Positions 37,850-46,399 are shown, counted from the stretch's first letter. The stretch is 64,000 nt of DNA from Raineyella fluvialis (GCF_009646095.1 NZ_CP045725.1:1240001-1304000); one strand, 5' to 3'. Notes: generated from the sequence alone by a model not told the origin. Made by a program: numbers and translations.

Positions 37850-39227
37850 TTTCCTTGACCTCTTCTTGACATGAGCTCCGATTGTTCTCATCGAAGATCC
37901 GATTGACGCATTGCACTGCGGTCTGCGGGGTGCCGGTGAGGCCGCCCTTGCAGACCACGGGGATGCCGTCCCACGGCCCACCCACGACGACGCCCTGGTC
38001 GGCCTGGGGGATGACGTAGTCGACGAGTCCGAGACCACGGGTCCCGAGGGCCTTGCAGGTGTTGACCATGACGTCGCCACCCGTCAGGTACAGGCCGGCC
38101 AGCGAGCAGCCGATCGCCACGGCGGCGCGGCGACCGATCTCGCCCAGGCGCAGCGGGATCCGGGAGGGGCCGGTGCCGGGTTCCAGACCGGCCCCCCGTT
38201 CCAGAGCGGCGAGGTCCACGACCCGCCCCGAGAGGGTCGATTCCAGACCCAGCATGACCACCCGCGGCGGCGTCGGCAGGTTCATCAGCCGGGTCACCTC
38301 GTCGAAGGCCCGCTCCGCCTCGGCGGTGAACGCCGCCTCCTCGCCGATCAACGGACCGATCGCGATCTCGACGACCTCGGTGCCGGGGACCTGGCGCAGC
38401 TCGTTCATCTGGCCGTTCGTGGTGCCGGTCGCGCTGCCGGCCACCACCAGGACGGTGCCCCGGTCGCTCTCGGCACAGTGGAGCCGGGTGGTGCGCTCCT
38501 GCGGCACCCGGGTGGGCACCACGCCGCTGCGGATGGCCATCCGCTCGGTGAACGGGCCCGGATCCACGCACACCGTCTTCCAGCCGAGTTCGACCAGCGC
38601 GAGGGCGATCGTGTCGACGTCCTCGAGCGACGTGGCGTCCACCAGGATCGCCCGGGCACCGGCGGCACGCTCCTCGACCAGAGCCGCCTTCAGACAGTCC
38701 GTCCCGGCGAGCACGGCGTCGATGCCGACCTGGCCGACCGCGACGCTGCACTGCCCGGCCAGCAGCCGGCGCAGGTTGGACTCGGTGACCGGGGTCCGTA
38801 CGTCCACCGCCACCGGGGTGCGGGCGAGCAGCACCGAGTCGATCAGCGAGTAGCCGCCCACGACGATGCGCCGGGACTGCGGCATGGCGGGCACGACGAC
38901 GGCCACGTAGTCGTCGCCGAGCACGCTGAGCATGCCCTCGACCTCGGGGCCTATCCCGCCGCGGCAGGTGGTGTCGATCCGCTTGGAGAACAGCCGGGCG
39001 CCGGCGTCCACCAGGTCCTGGGTGGCGTGATGCACCCTGGCGTACGCCTCGGGTCCGGGCAGGGCCCGGGAGTCCGAGTTGATGATCACGGCCTCGTGGT
39101 CCCCGTCCAGCTCCCCGACGCCGCCGGCGTCGAACAGGACGACGGTGTCCACCCCGACGCGCGCCAGCAGGGCGCCCACGGTGGTCGCTCCGGTCAGGTC
39201 GTCGGCGATGATGCCTAGGCTCGGCAT
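37830..39227 (-). CDS. Four-carbon acid sugar kinase (DUF1537 family)
   Basis: 465 residues. The N-terminal DUF1537 domain begins GIIADDLTGATTVGALLA, contains FSKRIDTTCRGG and VVPAMPQSRRIVVGG, and the C-terminal nucleotide-binding domain has AGSATGTTNGQM, GLYLTGGDV and CKGGLTG. Family members phosphorylate D-threonate, L-threonate or D-erythronate at C4 with ATP. Adjacent PdxA2 completes the conversion to DHAP, and the MFS transporter upstream probably imports the acid. Which of the acids is used cannot be told from sequence. Confidence 0.92.
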   Translation of the reverse strand: MPSLGIIADDLTGATTVGALLARVGVDTVVLFDAGGVGELDGDHEAVIINSDSRALPGPEAYARVHHATQDLVDAGARLFSKRIDTTCRGGIGPEVEGMLSVLGDDYVAVVVPAMPQSRRIVVGGYSLIDSVLLARTPVAVDVRTPVTESNLRRLLAGQCSVAVGQVGIDAVLAGTDCLKAALVEERAAGARAILVDATSLEDVDTIALALVELGWKTVCVDPGPFTERMAIRSGVVPTRVPQERTTRLHCAESDRGTVLVVAGSATGTTNGQMNELRQVPGTEVVEIAIGPLIGEEAAFTAEAERAFDEVTRLMNLPTPPRVVMLGLESTLSGRVVDLAALERGAGLEPGTGPSRIPLRLGEIGRRAAVAIGCSLAGLYLTGGDVMVNTCKALGTRGLGLVDYVIPQADQGVVVGGPWDGIPVVCKGGLTGTPQTAVQCVNRIFDENNRSSCQEEVKENAAVSA

Positions 39228-39264
39228 GTCCTCATCTCCTCTCGTGGTTGCGTACGGTCGCTGG

Positions 39265-40623
39265 TCAGTCGGCGAGGGCGAGGGCCGCGTTCTTCGGCCT
39301 GGCCTCGACCAGCGTGAGGATCACGCCGAGGGCGAGCACCAGGACCACGACGAAGTAGCCGAAGGCGACGCCGTAGTTGCCGCCAGTGACGTCCAGCAGG
39401 GCGCCGACGATCATCGGGGCGAAGAAGCCGCCGAGGTTGCCGCCGGAGTTGATCAGGCTGATCGCGAAGGGGTACGTCTTCACGTTGGTGACGTCCATCG
39501 GGTACGCGGTGAACATCGGCCAGCCGATGTTCAGGAAGAAGCCGGTCAGCATCAGGCTGACGACGATCAGCGTGGTGTTCTGCGGCGCGTTGATGACGGC
39601 GACCAGCATGATGGCGGCGAACAGCGCGGTGAGCAGCATCGTCGGCTTGCGGCGGCCGTTGAACACCTTGTCGGAGATGTAGCCACCGATCAGCGCGCCG
39701 ATCAGGCCACCGACGGCCGGTGCGGCGGCGATGAAGCCGGTCTTGGCGAGGGTGAAGTGCCGGGCCTGGACCAGGTAGAGCGGGACCCAGGTGAGGAGGC
39801 CGTAGTTCACGTTGTTCATGAAGAAGTAGGCCAGGGTGTCGCCCCACACGTTCCACGACTTCAGGACCTGGCCGTTGCTGTCCATCGTCCGGACGTCCTT
39901 GAGCCGGATGAGGCGGTCGAGCCAACCCATCGAGCGGAACTCGACCTTCTTGCCCGCGGTGGAGGTGTCGTTGATGTGGGCGAGCTCCAGCTCGTTGACC
40001 TGCTTGCTCTGCGAGGGACGGTTACGGACCACCAGGTACCAGATGATGGACACGAGCACGCCCGGAGCGGCGAACCAGAGGAACACCGCGCGCCAGCCGG
40101 CGGCCATCGCGATGGCGATCGCGATCGTCGGGACGATGATCGGGGCGAACTGCGTCGAGGCGATGTAGAGACCCGTCGCGGTGCCCTTCTCCTTGGCCGG
40201 GAACCAGGCGTTGACCGTGGAGGTCATGCCGACAGGCACCGGGCCCTCGGCGAGACCGAGCAGCAGGCGAAGCGCCAGCAGACCGACCGCCGCGGTGGTG
40301 AAGCCCATCATGAACGTCACGACGGAGAAGGCCAGGATCGCGATCGAGACGATCGTACGCGTCCCCTTCTTGCCGATCAGCAGCCCGGCGGGGATCTGCG
40401 AGACCGCGTAGCCGAGGAAGAAGAAGCTGGAGATCGCACCCATCGTGAAGTTCGAGATCACGAACTCTTTCTTCACGAAGGGCAGCAGGGCGCCGATGTT
40501 GGACCGGTCGGCCATGCAGACCACGTAGCCCACGAAGATCGTCCCCATCACGACCCAGCGATAGGCGGTCGGCTTGGTGACCGGGGCGCGGCGCGCGGAA
40601 GTAGGTTGGATTGATGTTGCCAT
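39265..40623 (-). CDS. MFS transporter, anion:cation symporter (ACS) family
   Basis: 452 residues with 12 predicted helices. ACS-family features are MADRSNIGALLPFVKKEF after TM1, FLGYAVSQIPAGLLIGKKGTR-type motif A and LLGLAEGPVPVGMTS in TM4/5, as in the galactonate, glucarate and tartrate transporters. ATG 40623 follows GGGAGCACCAACC. It is the first gene of a three-gene operon with the DUF1537 kinase and pdxA2, so it probably imports a four-carbon sugar acid by proton symport. Confidence 0.92.
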   Translation of the reverse strand: MATSIQPTSARRAPVTKPTAYRWVVMGTIFVGYVVCMADRSNIGALLPFVKKEFVISNFTMGAISSFFFLGYAVSQIPAGLLIGKKGTRTIVSIAILAFSVVTFMMGFTTAAVGLLALRLLLGLAEGPVPVGMTSTVNAWFPAKEKGTATGLYIASTQFAPIIVPTIAIAIAMAAGWRAVFLWFAAPGVLVSIIWYLVVRNRPSQSKQVNELELAHINDTSTAGKKVEFRSMGWLDRLIRLKDVRTMDSNGQVLKSWNVWGDTLAYFFMNNVNYGLLTWVPLYLVQARHFTLAKTGFIAAAPAVGGLIGALIGGYISDKVFNGRRKPTMLLTALFAAIMLVAVINAPQNTTLIVVSLMLTGFFLNIGWPMFTAYPMDVTNVKTYPFAISLINSGGNLGGFFAPMIVGALLDVTGGNYGVAFGYFVVVLVLALGVILTLVEARPKNAALALAD

Positions 40624-41022
40624 GGTTGGTGCTCCCAATGTCGTCCTTGACAGTGAGCAATCGGTGATCTGCCCCGCGAACGGTGACCCGAACGCGAGGT
40701 GGCTCCGACCGACCTGACGACGACGAGCGGTGACCACGACCGCCGGCGAGCTGGGGTGCCGGGTCCGCGCATGTTCCGCGGCTCCACCAGGTCGCGCCGG
40801 ATGTGCCGGTCGCGGCGCCGATCCGTCAGGTGCCACCTCCGCGGTCTGCGAACCTCGGAGCGTGGCGGATGACCAACGCTGGGCCACATCCTGCTCCACA
40901 CCCCGCCCCCGGACACCACCCCGATGCCCGAGTCCGGGAGGATGTGTCATTATTGGCACGGGCTTTGACAGGCCCTTGTTGTGTTGCCCCTGATGATCGC
41001 GTCCCATGGGAGGTCTGCTCAC
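40624..41022. other. 399-base divergent regulatory region of the acid-sugar operon
   Basis: No gene recognised. It separates the MFS operon (leftward) from a SorC regulator (rightward). TTGACA at 40965-40970 is a possible -35 for the regulator, but no good -10 follows at normal spacing. The short GGGC-N8-GCCC repeat at 40961-40976 overlaps it. Long shadow frames of the MFS gene extend through here without ribosome binding sites. Confidence 0.45.
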
Positions 41023-42014
41023 ATGGTGTCGCGTCACCCCGAAGCGGAACACACGGCGACCCCGCTCGGCCCCCGCAGCCGGGCTCGACTGGCCCAGCTG
41101 GCGGAGCTCTATTGGGTGGACGGGCACACCGTGGAGGACATCGGCCGGCAGCTCGGCATGTCGCGCTCGACCGTGTCCCGACAACTGGCGCGTGCCCGGG
41201 CGGAGGGCGTGATCGAATTCGTGGTGCATCGCGACGCCAGCGCCGACCTCGCCCATGAGTTGGCGGGCCGGTATCGGGTCCGTGCCGACGTCGTCGACGT
41301 GATGCCAGAGGCAGCCGCCCCGGCGCGACTGGAGGCCGTGGCCGCTGCGGCGGCCCGCCGCCTCGCGTCGCTGATCGCCCCGGAGATGATCGCGACGATC
41401 GCGTGGGGGGCCACCATCGAGGCGGTGGCGCGCCATCTGGAGCCCTACCCCGTCCACGGTGTCCGGATCGTCCAGGCCAACGGTGCGGGCAACTCCTTCA
41501 CCCCCGGGATCGCGTACGCCGGCGGACTGATGGAACGCTTCGCCCAGGCCTTCTCGGGCAGCGTCCAGTTGCTCCCGATGCCGGCCTTCTTCGACTCCGC
41601 GGCCACCCGCGAGGCGATGTGGCGCGAGGGGAGCCTCCAACGCGTTCTGCGGCTGCGCCGTTCCGCCGACCTCCTGGTGACCTCGATCGGCACGGTCCGC
41701 AGTGAGTTGCCGGGCCACCTCTACCGAGGCGGCTACCTCGGGGACCATGTCGTCCAGGAGTTGCTCGCCCACGGGGTGGTGGGCGACCTGGCCGGCATGT
41801 TCTTCCGGGCCGACGGCAGCTTCGACGCCATCGGCGCCAACGACCGCTCCACCGGCCTACCGCTGGGGGACCTGCGGCGCATCCGCACTCGTCTGGTCGT
41901 CGCGGCCGGCGGGGCAAGGCCGCCGCGCTCCGGGCGGCCCTGGCGGCTGGTTTCGTCACCGATCTGGTGGTCGACGCGCGCTGCGCGGAGGATGTCCTGG
42001 CAGGCGCGGAATGA
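41023..42014 (+). CDS. SorC/DeoR-type sugar-binding regulator (copy 2), C-terminus frameshifted
   Basis: About 330 residues when repaired. HTH at GHTVEDIGRQLGMSRSTVSRQL, then the SorC sensor domain: TIAWGATIEAVARHL, QANGAGNSF, MPAFFDSAATREAMW, GVVGDLAGMFFRADGS. As written the frame departs after VVAAGG and runs to 42075; adding one G to the run at 41911-41914 restores KAAALRAALAAGF and ends at 42014. ATG 41023 follows GGGAGG at nine bases. It is divergent from the MFS-DUF1537-pdxA2 operon and is its likely regulator. It is a paralogue of the glpD-linked protein at 13836. Confidence 0.87.
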
Positions 42015-42082
42015 TTGCATCGCGCATTCACGTCTCGACAAGGGCCCCAAACCTCGGCAGATCGGCTCATCTTGACGGGTAC

Positions 42083-42113
42083 TTGACAGGAGTCTTGATC
42101 TAAACGATCATTT
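42083..42113 (+). promoter_or_regulatory. Promoter with DeoR-like site ahead of deoR copy 2
   Basis: TTGACA (42083-42088), 17-base spacer, GATCAT (42106-42111). AACGATCATTT across the -10 is the reverse complement of AAATGATCGTT, one base from the site AAATGTTCGTT at 32485. The region 42015-42273 otherwise holds no gene. Confidence 0.5.
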
Positions 42114-42273
42114 TCGAAGCAAGCTGTGATCGACCGCGCCCAGAGTTCCCGGTTTCCGACCCCGGGGACCGACCACAGTGAGCACACGGTGATCAGCGTC
42201 GCCCTCGGGTGGACCCGTCGCTCCGACACCGAGTAACCACCGGGTCCACCCCACCGCGGGGGAGAATCACGTC

Positions 42274-43143
42274 ATGGCTGACGCACACCCCGCCCGTACG
42301 TCCGAAGAATCCGCCGTCCAGCGTCCGGTGAAGTCCAGCAAGGGGCAACGCCGTCGCGAGCAGATCCTGCACCTGCTGACCACTGATCCGGAGACGAACG
42401 TGACGGTGAGCGACCTGTCCGAGACTTTCGGGGTCTCGGTGGCGACGATCCGCCGCGACCTGTCCGATCTCCAGGAGCAACGCCTCATCACCCGTACGTA
42501 CGGTGGAGCCGCCCTCCAGCGACTACCTGCCGAACTCACCATGGTCGAGAGGGAGTCGACCCACGCCGACGCCAAAAGGGCCATCGGACGGGCCGGGGCA
42601 GCGCTCATCGAGGACGGCGACCTGGTCATCCTGGACTCCGGCTCGACCACGGAACAACTCGCCATCGCCCTCGGTGACCGGCCGGTCACCGTGGTCTCCA
42701 ACGGCCTGCGCGTCGTGCGTCAACTGGTGCCGTACGCGCAGGTCCGGGTGACCGTGCTCGGTGGGTCGCTACGTGGTTTCAACGAGACGACGTACGGCCC
42801 CGACGCCGAGGCGATGCTCCAGCACGTGTACGCGACCCTGGCCTTCGTGGGCACCGACGCCGTCGATCCGCAGCGCGGCATCACGTCGCGTACGTACGAG
42901 CAGGCCCGACTGAAGTCGCTCATGCTCCAGAACTCCCAACAGGTGTTCGTCGTCGCCGACTCGTCCAAGCTCGGCCAGCACCAGGCTTTCAATTACTGGT
43001 CCCCCCTGCCCGCCGGCTGGGGACTGATCACCGACGACGGCGCCGATCCCGAGGCGCTGGAAGAGCTTCGAGCGGTCGGGGCGACCGAGATCATCATCGC
43101 CCCGACCGCTCGGGAGACGTCCGAGGGGGCAGCACTCGCCTGA
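42274..43143 (+). CDS. DeoR/GlpR-family transcriptional regulator (copy 2)
   Basis: 289 residues with DeoR HTH (VSDLSETFGVSVATIRRDLSDLQE, about 47-70) and C-terminal sensor (LDSGSTTEQLAIAL, SNGLRVV, LGGSLRGFNETTYG, ADSSKLG). It shares most of its sensor domain with the copy at 34481, including SRTYEQARLKSLM, so the two probably bind related sugar phosphates. ATG 42274 lies 22 bases after GGGGGAG text. It stands at the right edge of the catabolic cluster with its own promoter carrying a DeoR-like half-site, so autoregulation is likely. Confidence 0.92.
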   Translation: MADAHPARTSEESAVQRPVKSSKGQRRREQILHLLTTDPETNVTVSDLSETFGVSVATIRRDLSDLQEQRLITRTYGGAALQRLPAELTMVERESTHADAKRAIGRAGAALIEDGDLVILDSGSTTEQLAIALGDRPVTVVSNGLRVVRQLVPYAQVRVTVLGGSLRGFNETTYGPDAEAMLQHVYATLAFVGTDAVDPQRGITSRTYEQARLKSLMLQNSQQVFVVADSSKLGQHQAFNYWSPLPAGWGLITDDGADPEALEELRAVGATEIIIAPTARETSEGAALA

Positions 43144-43195
43144 CCACGTCCGAGTCCTCACCACCGCCGACCGCCGAGCAGGCCCGGGGCGAGGT

Positions 43196-43216
43196 TTGAC
43201 TTCAAGTACTTGAAGT
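43196..43216 (+). promoter_or_regulatory. MerR-type promoter/operator
   Basis: An 18-bp perfect palindrome, ACTTCAAG-TA-CTTGAAGT (43199-43216), begins inside the -35 TTGACT (43196-43201) and fills most of the long spacer. Its reading is typical of AdhR/NmlR-class MerR regulators. The merR start follows at 43233. Confidence 0.75.
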
Positions 43217-43232
43217 TTGCAGACTCAATGGA

Positions 43233-43691
43233 GTGAGCGCACGAACCACTCCCCGCACCTACTCGATCAAGGAAGCTGCCGCCCTGACCGGCCTGCCGGC
43301 CAGCACCCTGCGCTACTACGAGTCGATCGGTGTCATCGCCCCCGTGGGGCGTGGGGAGAGCAGCAAGCACCGCGTCTACAGCGAGGCCGACCTCGACCAG
43401 ATCATGTCGGTGGCGTGTCTCTCCGCGGCCGGGTTGTCGGTCAAGGAGATGCAGCAGTACATCGCCAACGGGCAGCTGGGCGCTTCAGCCGCCAGCCGGC
43501 AGATCGAGCTGCTCACCACCCAGCAGGAGCGTCTGGCCCTCGAGGCCGAGCTGCTGGCCGTCCGCCAGCAGTACGTACGCCTCAAGATCGCGTATTGGCA
43601 GGCGGTCGAGGCTGGCGACGAAACACAGGTCGAGCTGCTGGGTGCCGAAGCGCGCAGGCTGGCTGACCAGCTCAAGCGAGTCAAGCGCTGA
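43233..43691 (+). CDS. MerR-family transcriptional regulator
   Basis: 152 residues. N-terminal winged HTH ([26 protein letters not shown] region, residues 10-35; [12 protein letters not shown]) and a coiled-coil dimerisation helix (about 85-150) rich in Leu, Glu and Gln. No cysteine-rich metal loop is present, so a metal sensor is unlikely; the AdhR/NmlR group senses aldehydes or thiol stress. GTG 43233 follows the operator at close range. The alcohol dehydrogenase downstream (79 bases) is the probable target, inferred from adjacency and the operator type. Confidence 0.88.
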   Translation: MSARTTPRTYSIKEAAALTGLPASTLRYYESIGVIAPVGRGESSKHRVYSEADLDQIMSVACLSAAGLSVKEMQQYIANGQLGASAASRQIELLTTQQERLALEAELLAVRQQYVRLKIAYWQAVEAGDETQVELLGAEARRLADQLKRVKR

Positions 43692-43770
43692 CCATCAGCG
43701 CCTCGCGGGCCGACCCACTGGTTCCGGACGACTCACATCACCCTCCACGCACAACGAGAAGGACCTGGCT

Positions 43771-44823
43771 ATGAGCCCCTCCCTGACAAACGTCAAGGCG
43801 TACGCCGCACCGGCCGCCGGCGAGCCGCTGGTGCCCACCACCATCGAGCGCCGCGAGGTCGGCGCCAACGACGTGCTGATCGAGATCAAGTACGCCGGCA
43901 TCTGCCACTCCGACATCCACACCGCCAACGGCGACTGGGGACCGCAGCCCTACCCCCTCGTCGTCGGCCACGAGATCGCCGGTGTCGTCACCGAGGTCGG
44001 CCCGCAGGTCACCACCCACAAGGTCGGCGACCACGTCGGCGTCGGCTGCATGGTCAACTCCTGTGGCGAGTGCAAGAACTGTCTGGCCGGTGACGAGCAG
44101 TACTGCCTCGATGGCACGGTCTTCACGTACGGCTCCACCGATCGCGACGGCACCGTCACCCACGGCGGCTACTCGACCCACGTCGTCGTCGACGCAGACT
44201 TCGTGCTGTCCATCCCGGACACCATCGAGCTCTCGCAGGCGGCTCCGCTGCTGTGTGCCGGCATCACCACGTACTCGCCGCTGGCCCACTGGAACGCCGG
44301 TCCGGGCACGAAGGTCGCGGTGGTCGGCCTCGGCGGGCTGGGCCACATGGCCGTCAAGATCGCCGACGCCATGGGAGCCGAGGTCACTGTCCTGTCGCAG
44401 TCGCTGAAGAAGAAGGACGACGGTCTGCGCCTCGGGGCCGACCACTACTACGCCACCAGCGACCCGGCCACCTTCACGACGCTGGCCAATGAGTTCGACC
44501 TCATCATCAATACCGTCAGCGCGAACATCGACCTCAATGCCCTCTTCGGGCTGTTGGACGTCAACGGCACGCTCGTCGGTGTCGGTGCACCGCCCGAGCC
44601 GTACTCGGTCGCCGGCATGGCGCTCGCCTCCGGTCGTCGTTCGTACGCCGGCTCGATGATCGGCGGCATCGCCCAGACCCAGGAGATGCTCGACTTCTGC
44701 GGTGAACACGGTCTCGGCGCCGACGTGGAGATCATCTCCGCCGACCAGATCAACGAGGCGTACGAGCGGGTGCTCGCCTCTGACGTGCGCTACCGGTTCG
44801 TGATCGACACCGCAACGCTGTAA
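43771..44823 (+). CDS. NAD(P)-dependent zinc alcohol dehydrogenase (AdhA/YahK-like)
   Basis: 350-residue cinnamyl-alcohol-dehydrogenase-type MDR enzyme that reduces aldehydes or oxidises alcohols. Catalytic zinc: [12 protein letters not shown] and [10 protein letters not shown]; structural zinc: [17 protein letters not shown]. The Rossmann motif [13 protein letters not shown] is intact, as is the C-terminal [18 protein letters not shown]. Starts at ATG 43771 after GAGAAGGACC. Directly after a MerR regulator of the aldehyde-responsive type, so it is probably an inducible aldehyde-detoxifying reductase. Ends in a strong terminator at 44834. Confidence 0.94.
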   Translation: MSPSLTNVKAYAAPAAGEPLVPTTIERREVGANDVLIEIKYAGICHSDIHTANGDWGPQPYPLVVGHEIAGVVTEVGPQVTTHKVGDHVGVGCMVNSCGECKNCLAGDEQYCLDGTVFTYGSTDRDGTVTHGGYSTHVVVDADFVLSIPDTIELSQAAPLLCAGITTYSPLAHWNAGPGTKVAVVGLGGLGHMAVKIADAMGAEVTVLSQSLKKKDDGLRLGADHYYATSDPATFTTLANEFDLIINTVSANIDLNALFGLLDVNGTLVGVGAPPEPYSVAGMALASGRRSYAGSMIGGIAQTQEMLDFCGEHGLGADVEIISADQINEAYERVLASDVRYRFVIDTATL

Positions 44824-44833
44824 CAGCTCGCGG

Positions 44834-44871
44834 CGGCCCGGGAGGATGCCTTCGGTGCATCTCCCGGGCCG
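44834..44871 (+). terminator. Terminator after the alcohol dehydrogenase
   Basis: Stem CGGCCCGGGAG / CTCCCGGGCCG extended by ATGC/GCAT past a single bulged G, starting 11 bases after the stop. Confidence 0.8.
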
Positions 44872-44876
44872 TCAGG

Positions 44877-44889
44877 TACCAGACTGGTA
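44877..44889. promoter_or_regulatory. Candidate autoregulatory operator of the toxin-antitoxin pair
   Basis: Perfect inverted repeat TACCAG-A-CTGGTA ten bases before the antitoxin start, the usual place for Phd-type autorepression. Confidence 0.5.
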
Positions 44890-44899
44890 TCATTCGGGC

Positions 44900-45103
44900 A
44901 TGGCGATGACACTGCGGCTGGAACCCGAGGACGAGAGGACGCTCGCCCTGCTCGCCGAGGCGCAGGGGGTGAGCAAGCAGGAAGCCACGGTGAGAGCGAT
45001 CCGAGAGGCGGCAGCCAGAAGGCTCCGTGAGGACAAGGTGCGTCAGTTGTCCGGGGCGGCCCGCGCACGCTACGCCGACCTGCTCGACCGGTTGGGTCAG
45101 TGA
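44900..45103 (+). CDS. Antitoxin of a Doc/Fic-type toxin-antitoxin pair
   Basis: 67 residues. An N-terminal ribbon-helix-helix-like segment (MTLRLEPEDERTLALLAEAQGVSKQEA region) is followed by a charged helix (AAARRLREDKVRQL) suited to binding the toxin groove. The stop overlaps the toxin GTG by four bases (GTGA), the classic coupled arrangement. The family is judged by size and context rather than by a strong motif; the RHH N-terminus differs from canonical Phd. Confidence 0.75.
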   Translation: MAMTLRLEPEDERTLALLAEAQGVSKQEATVRAIREAAARRLREDKVRQLSGAARARYADLLDRLGQ

Positions 45104-45462
45104 CCGAGTACCTCACCCTGGACGACGTCTTGTCGCTGGTGGAGGATCTCGCCGTCGGCCCGGTGCGCGACGTCGGCCTGCTCGACTCGGCGGTCCACCG
45201 CCCCCAGGTAAGCGTCTTCGGACGTGACGCCTATCCCGGCATCGACGACAAGGCGGCCGCCCTGCTGGAGTCACTGGTCCGCCATCACGCGTTGGCCGAT
45301 GGGAACAAGCGCCTGGGCTGGCTCTGCGTCGTTGTCTTCTACGGCCTCAACGACATCACTCTGGAAGCGCCAGACGATGATGCCTACGACGTGGTGATCG
45401 CCGTCGCCAGTGGGACCATCAGCTACCAGGAGGTGGCAGGCCACCTGGCTTCCTGGCATTGA
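45100..45462 (+). CDS. Doc-like (death-on-curing) Fic-domain toxin
   Basis: 120 residues with the Fic/Doc active site HHALADGNKRLGW (residues about 63-75), matching HxFx(D/E)(G/A)NKR except that Phe is Leu. Doc toxins phosphorylate EF-Tu, whereas Fic enzymes AMPylate; DGNKR without a second Arg places it nearer Doc. Opening text EYLTLDDVLSLVED is typical of Doc. Co-translated with the preceding antitoxin. Convergent with the DUF4236 gene. Confidence 0.85.
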   Translation: MTEYLTLDDVLSLVEDLAVGPVRDVGLLDSAVHRPQVSVFGRDAYPGIDDKAAALLESLVRHHALADGNKRLGWLCVVVFYGLNDITLEAPDDDAYDVVIAVASGTISYQEVAGHLASWH

Positions 45463-45512
45463 CCAAGCGCGCGGGGACACCCCATCCTTCGTCGCCCGGC
45501 GACTGCGCAGCA

Positions 45513-46399
45513 TCACTTCTCGCAGGCGACCCCGTCTCCGTCACGGTCGAGCCCGCTGCGGTATCCCGGGTCGCCGCGGTGGAGCGGCGCGGCCCCGGCC
45601 GCCTTGGCAGCGGTGCAGTTCGCGTAGTACACCGAACTCGACGTAGTGCCGGATCCCCCGACGTCGAGCCCGACGTGGTGCCCGAGCCGCCGGACGTGGT
45701 CCCCGAGGTCTGGTCGGCGGAACCGGAGAGGGCGACCGGCGCTGAGGGAGCCGTACTCACCGCAGGAGTCGGCGTCGGTGTCGGTGTAGGAGTCGGGGTC
45801 GGCGTGAAGGAGGCGACCGGCGCCCCTGACGGAGTCGGGGTGACCGTGACGGTCACCGTGGGGGCAGGTCTGGGCGTCGTCGGTGCCGCGGCGCCCCGCG
45901 GAGTCGCCGCCGCCTGTCCGATCCCCGCGATGGCCAGGGCGATCCCGGCCACGACCAGGGGCCAGGCGGCGCCTCGGGCTCGCGCCCGCACGATGCCGAC
46001 CACGGCAAGCGCGAGACCGGCGATGATCAGCGGCACGTACGCCAGACCCCCGAAGGCGAACAGCATGGTCACCACGGCGACACCGGCGACGATCAGCTGC
46101 CACCGCGGTGGCTTCTCCTTCGCACCGGGTCCGGGATCCGCGGGCCCGCCGGTCGGCGGAAGCCCAGCTTCCGGGGAGGCCGCAGCACCGAACGTCGGTC
46201 CGGCCGCCCCGGCCGGCGGGAGGGTTTCGCGGTAGTAGAGGCCGCTGCCGGGGATACCGGCCGACACCGTCGTACGGCCCGTGGTCGACTTCGTCACGCC
46301 GAAGCCGCGCCCGCCCACCCGTACCGACGCACTCTTCTTGCCGAGATTCAGCCTGACTCCTGGCGCGCTCTTCACGCTCTTCCGAAAACCCCACCCCAT
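45513..46399 (-). CDS. DUF4236 membrane protein with C-terminal excalibur domain, frameshifted
   Basis: About 295 residues when repaired. N-terminal DUF4236 (MGWGFRKSVKSAPGVRLNLG, VTKSTTGRTTVSAGIPGSGLYY), two to three hydrophobic segments (about 105-170), a Thr-Pro repeat, a Ser/Gly/Thr linker, then an excalibur calcium-binding domain (YYANCTAAKAAGAAPLHRGDPG; DRDGDGVACEK). As written the frame leaves before the excalibur domain and runs on to 45419; adding one G to the run at 45655-45659 restores the ending at 45513. ATG 46399 starts exactly at the DUF4236 motif. Function unknown; the excalibur domain suggests a surface location. Confidence 0.8.
45765..45806 (-). repeat. 6-bp repeat encoding a Thr-Pro tract
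   Basis: Seven imperfect GGNGTC units on the plus strand, read as (Thr-Pro)n on the coding strand of the DUF4236 protein. Probably an extended wall-spanning linker. Confidence 0.8.

Noticed and set aside
39079-40614. 511-codon plus-strand frame opposite the MFS and DUF1537 genes
   Set aside because: Antisense shadow; His/Asp/Arg-rich composition typical of such frames.
40624-41772. Upstream extension of the MFS frame across the regulatory region
   Set aside because: The conserved MFS start is ATG 40623 with GGGAG upstream; the extension overlaps the divergent SorC gene.
44824-45470. Toxin-antitoxin pair considered as the mark of a mobile element
   Set aside because: No integrase, transposase, direct repeats or composition shift on either side; small TA pairs are common in chromosomes.
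45765-45806. Short repeats considered as iterons or a replication element
   Set aside because: They are codon repeats for Thr-Pro inside a coding region.
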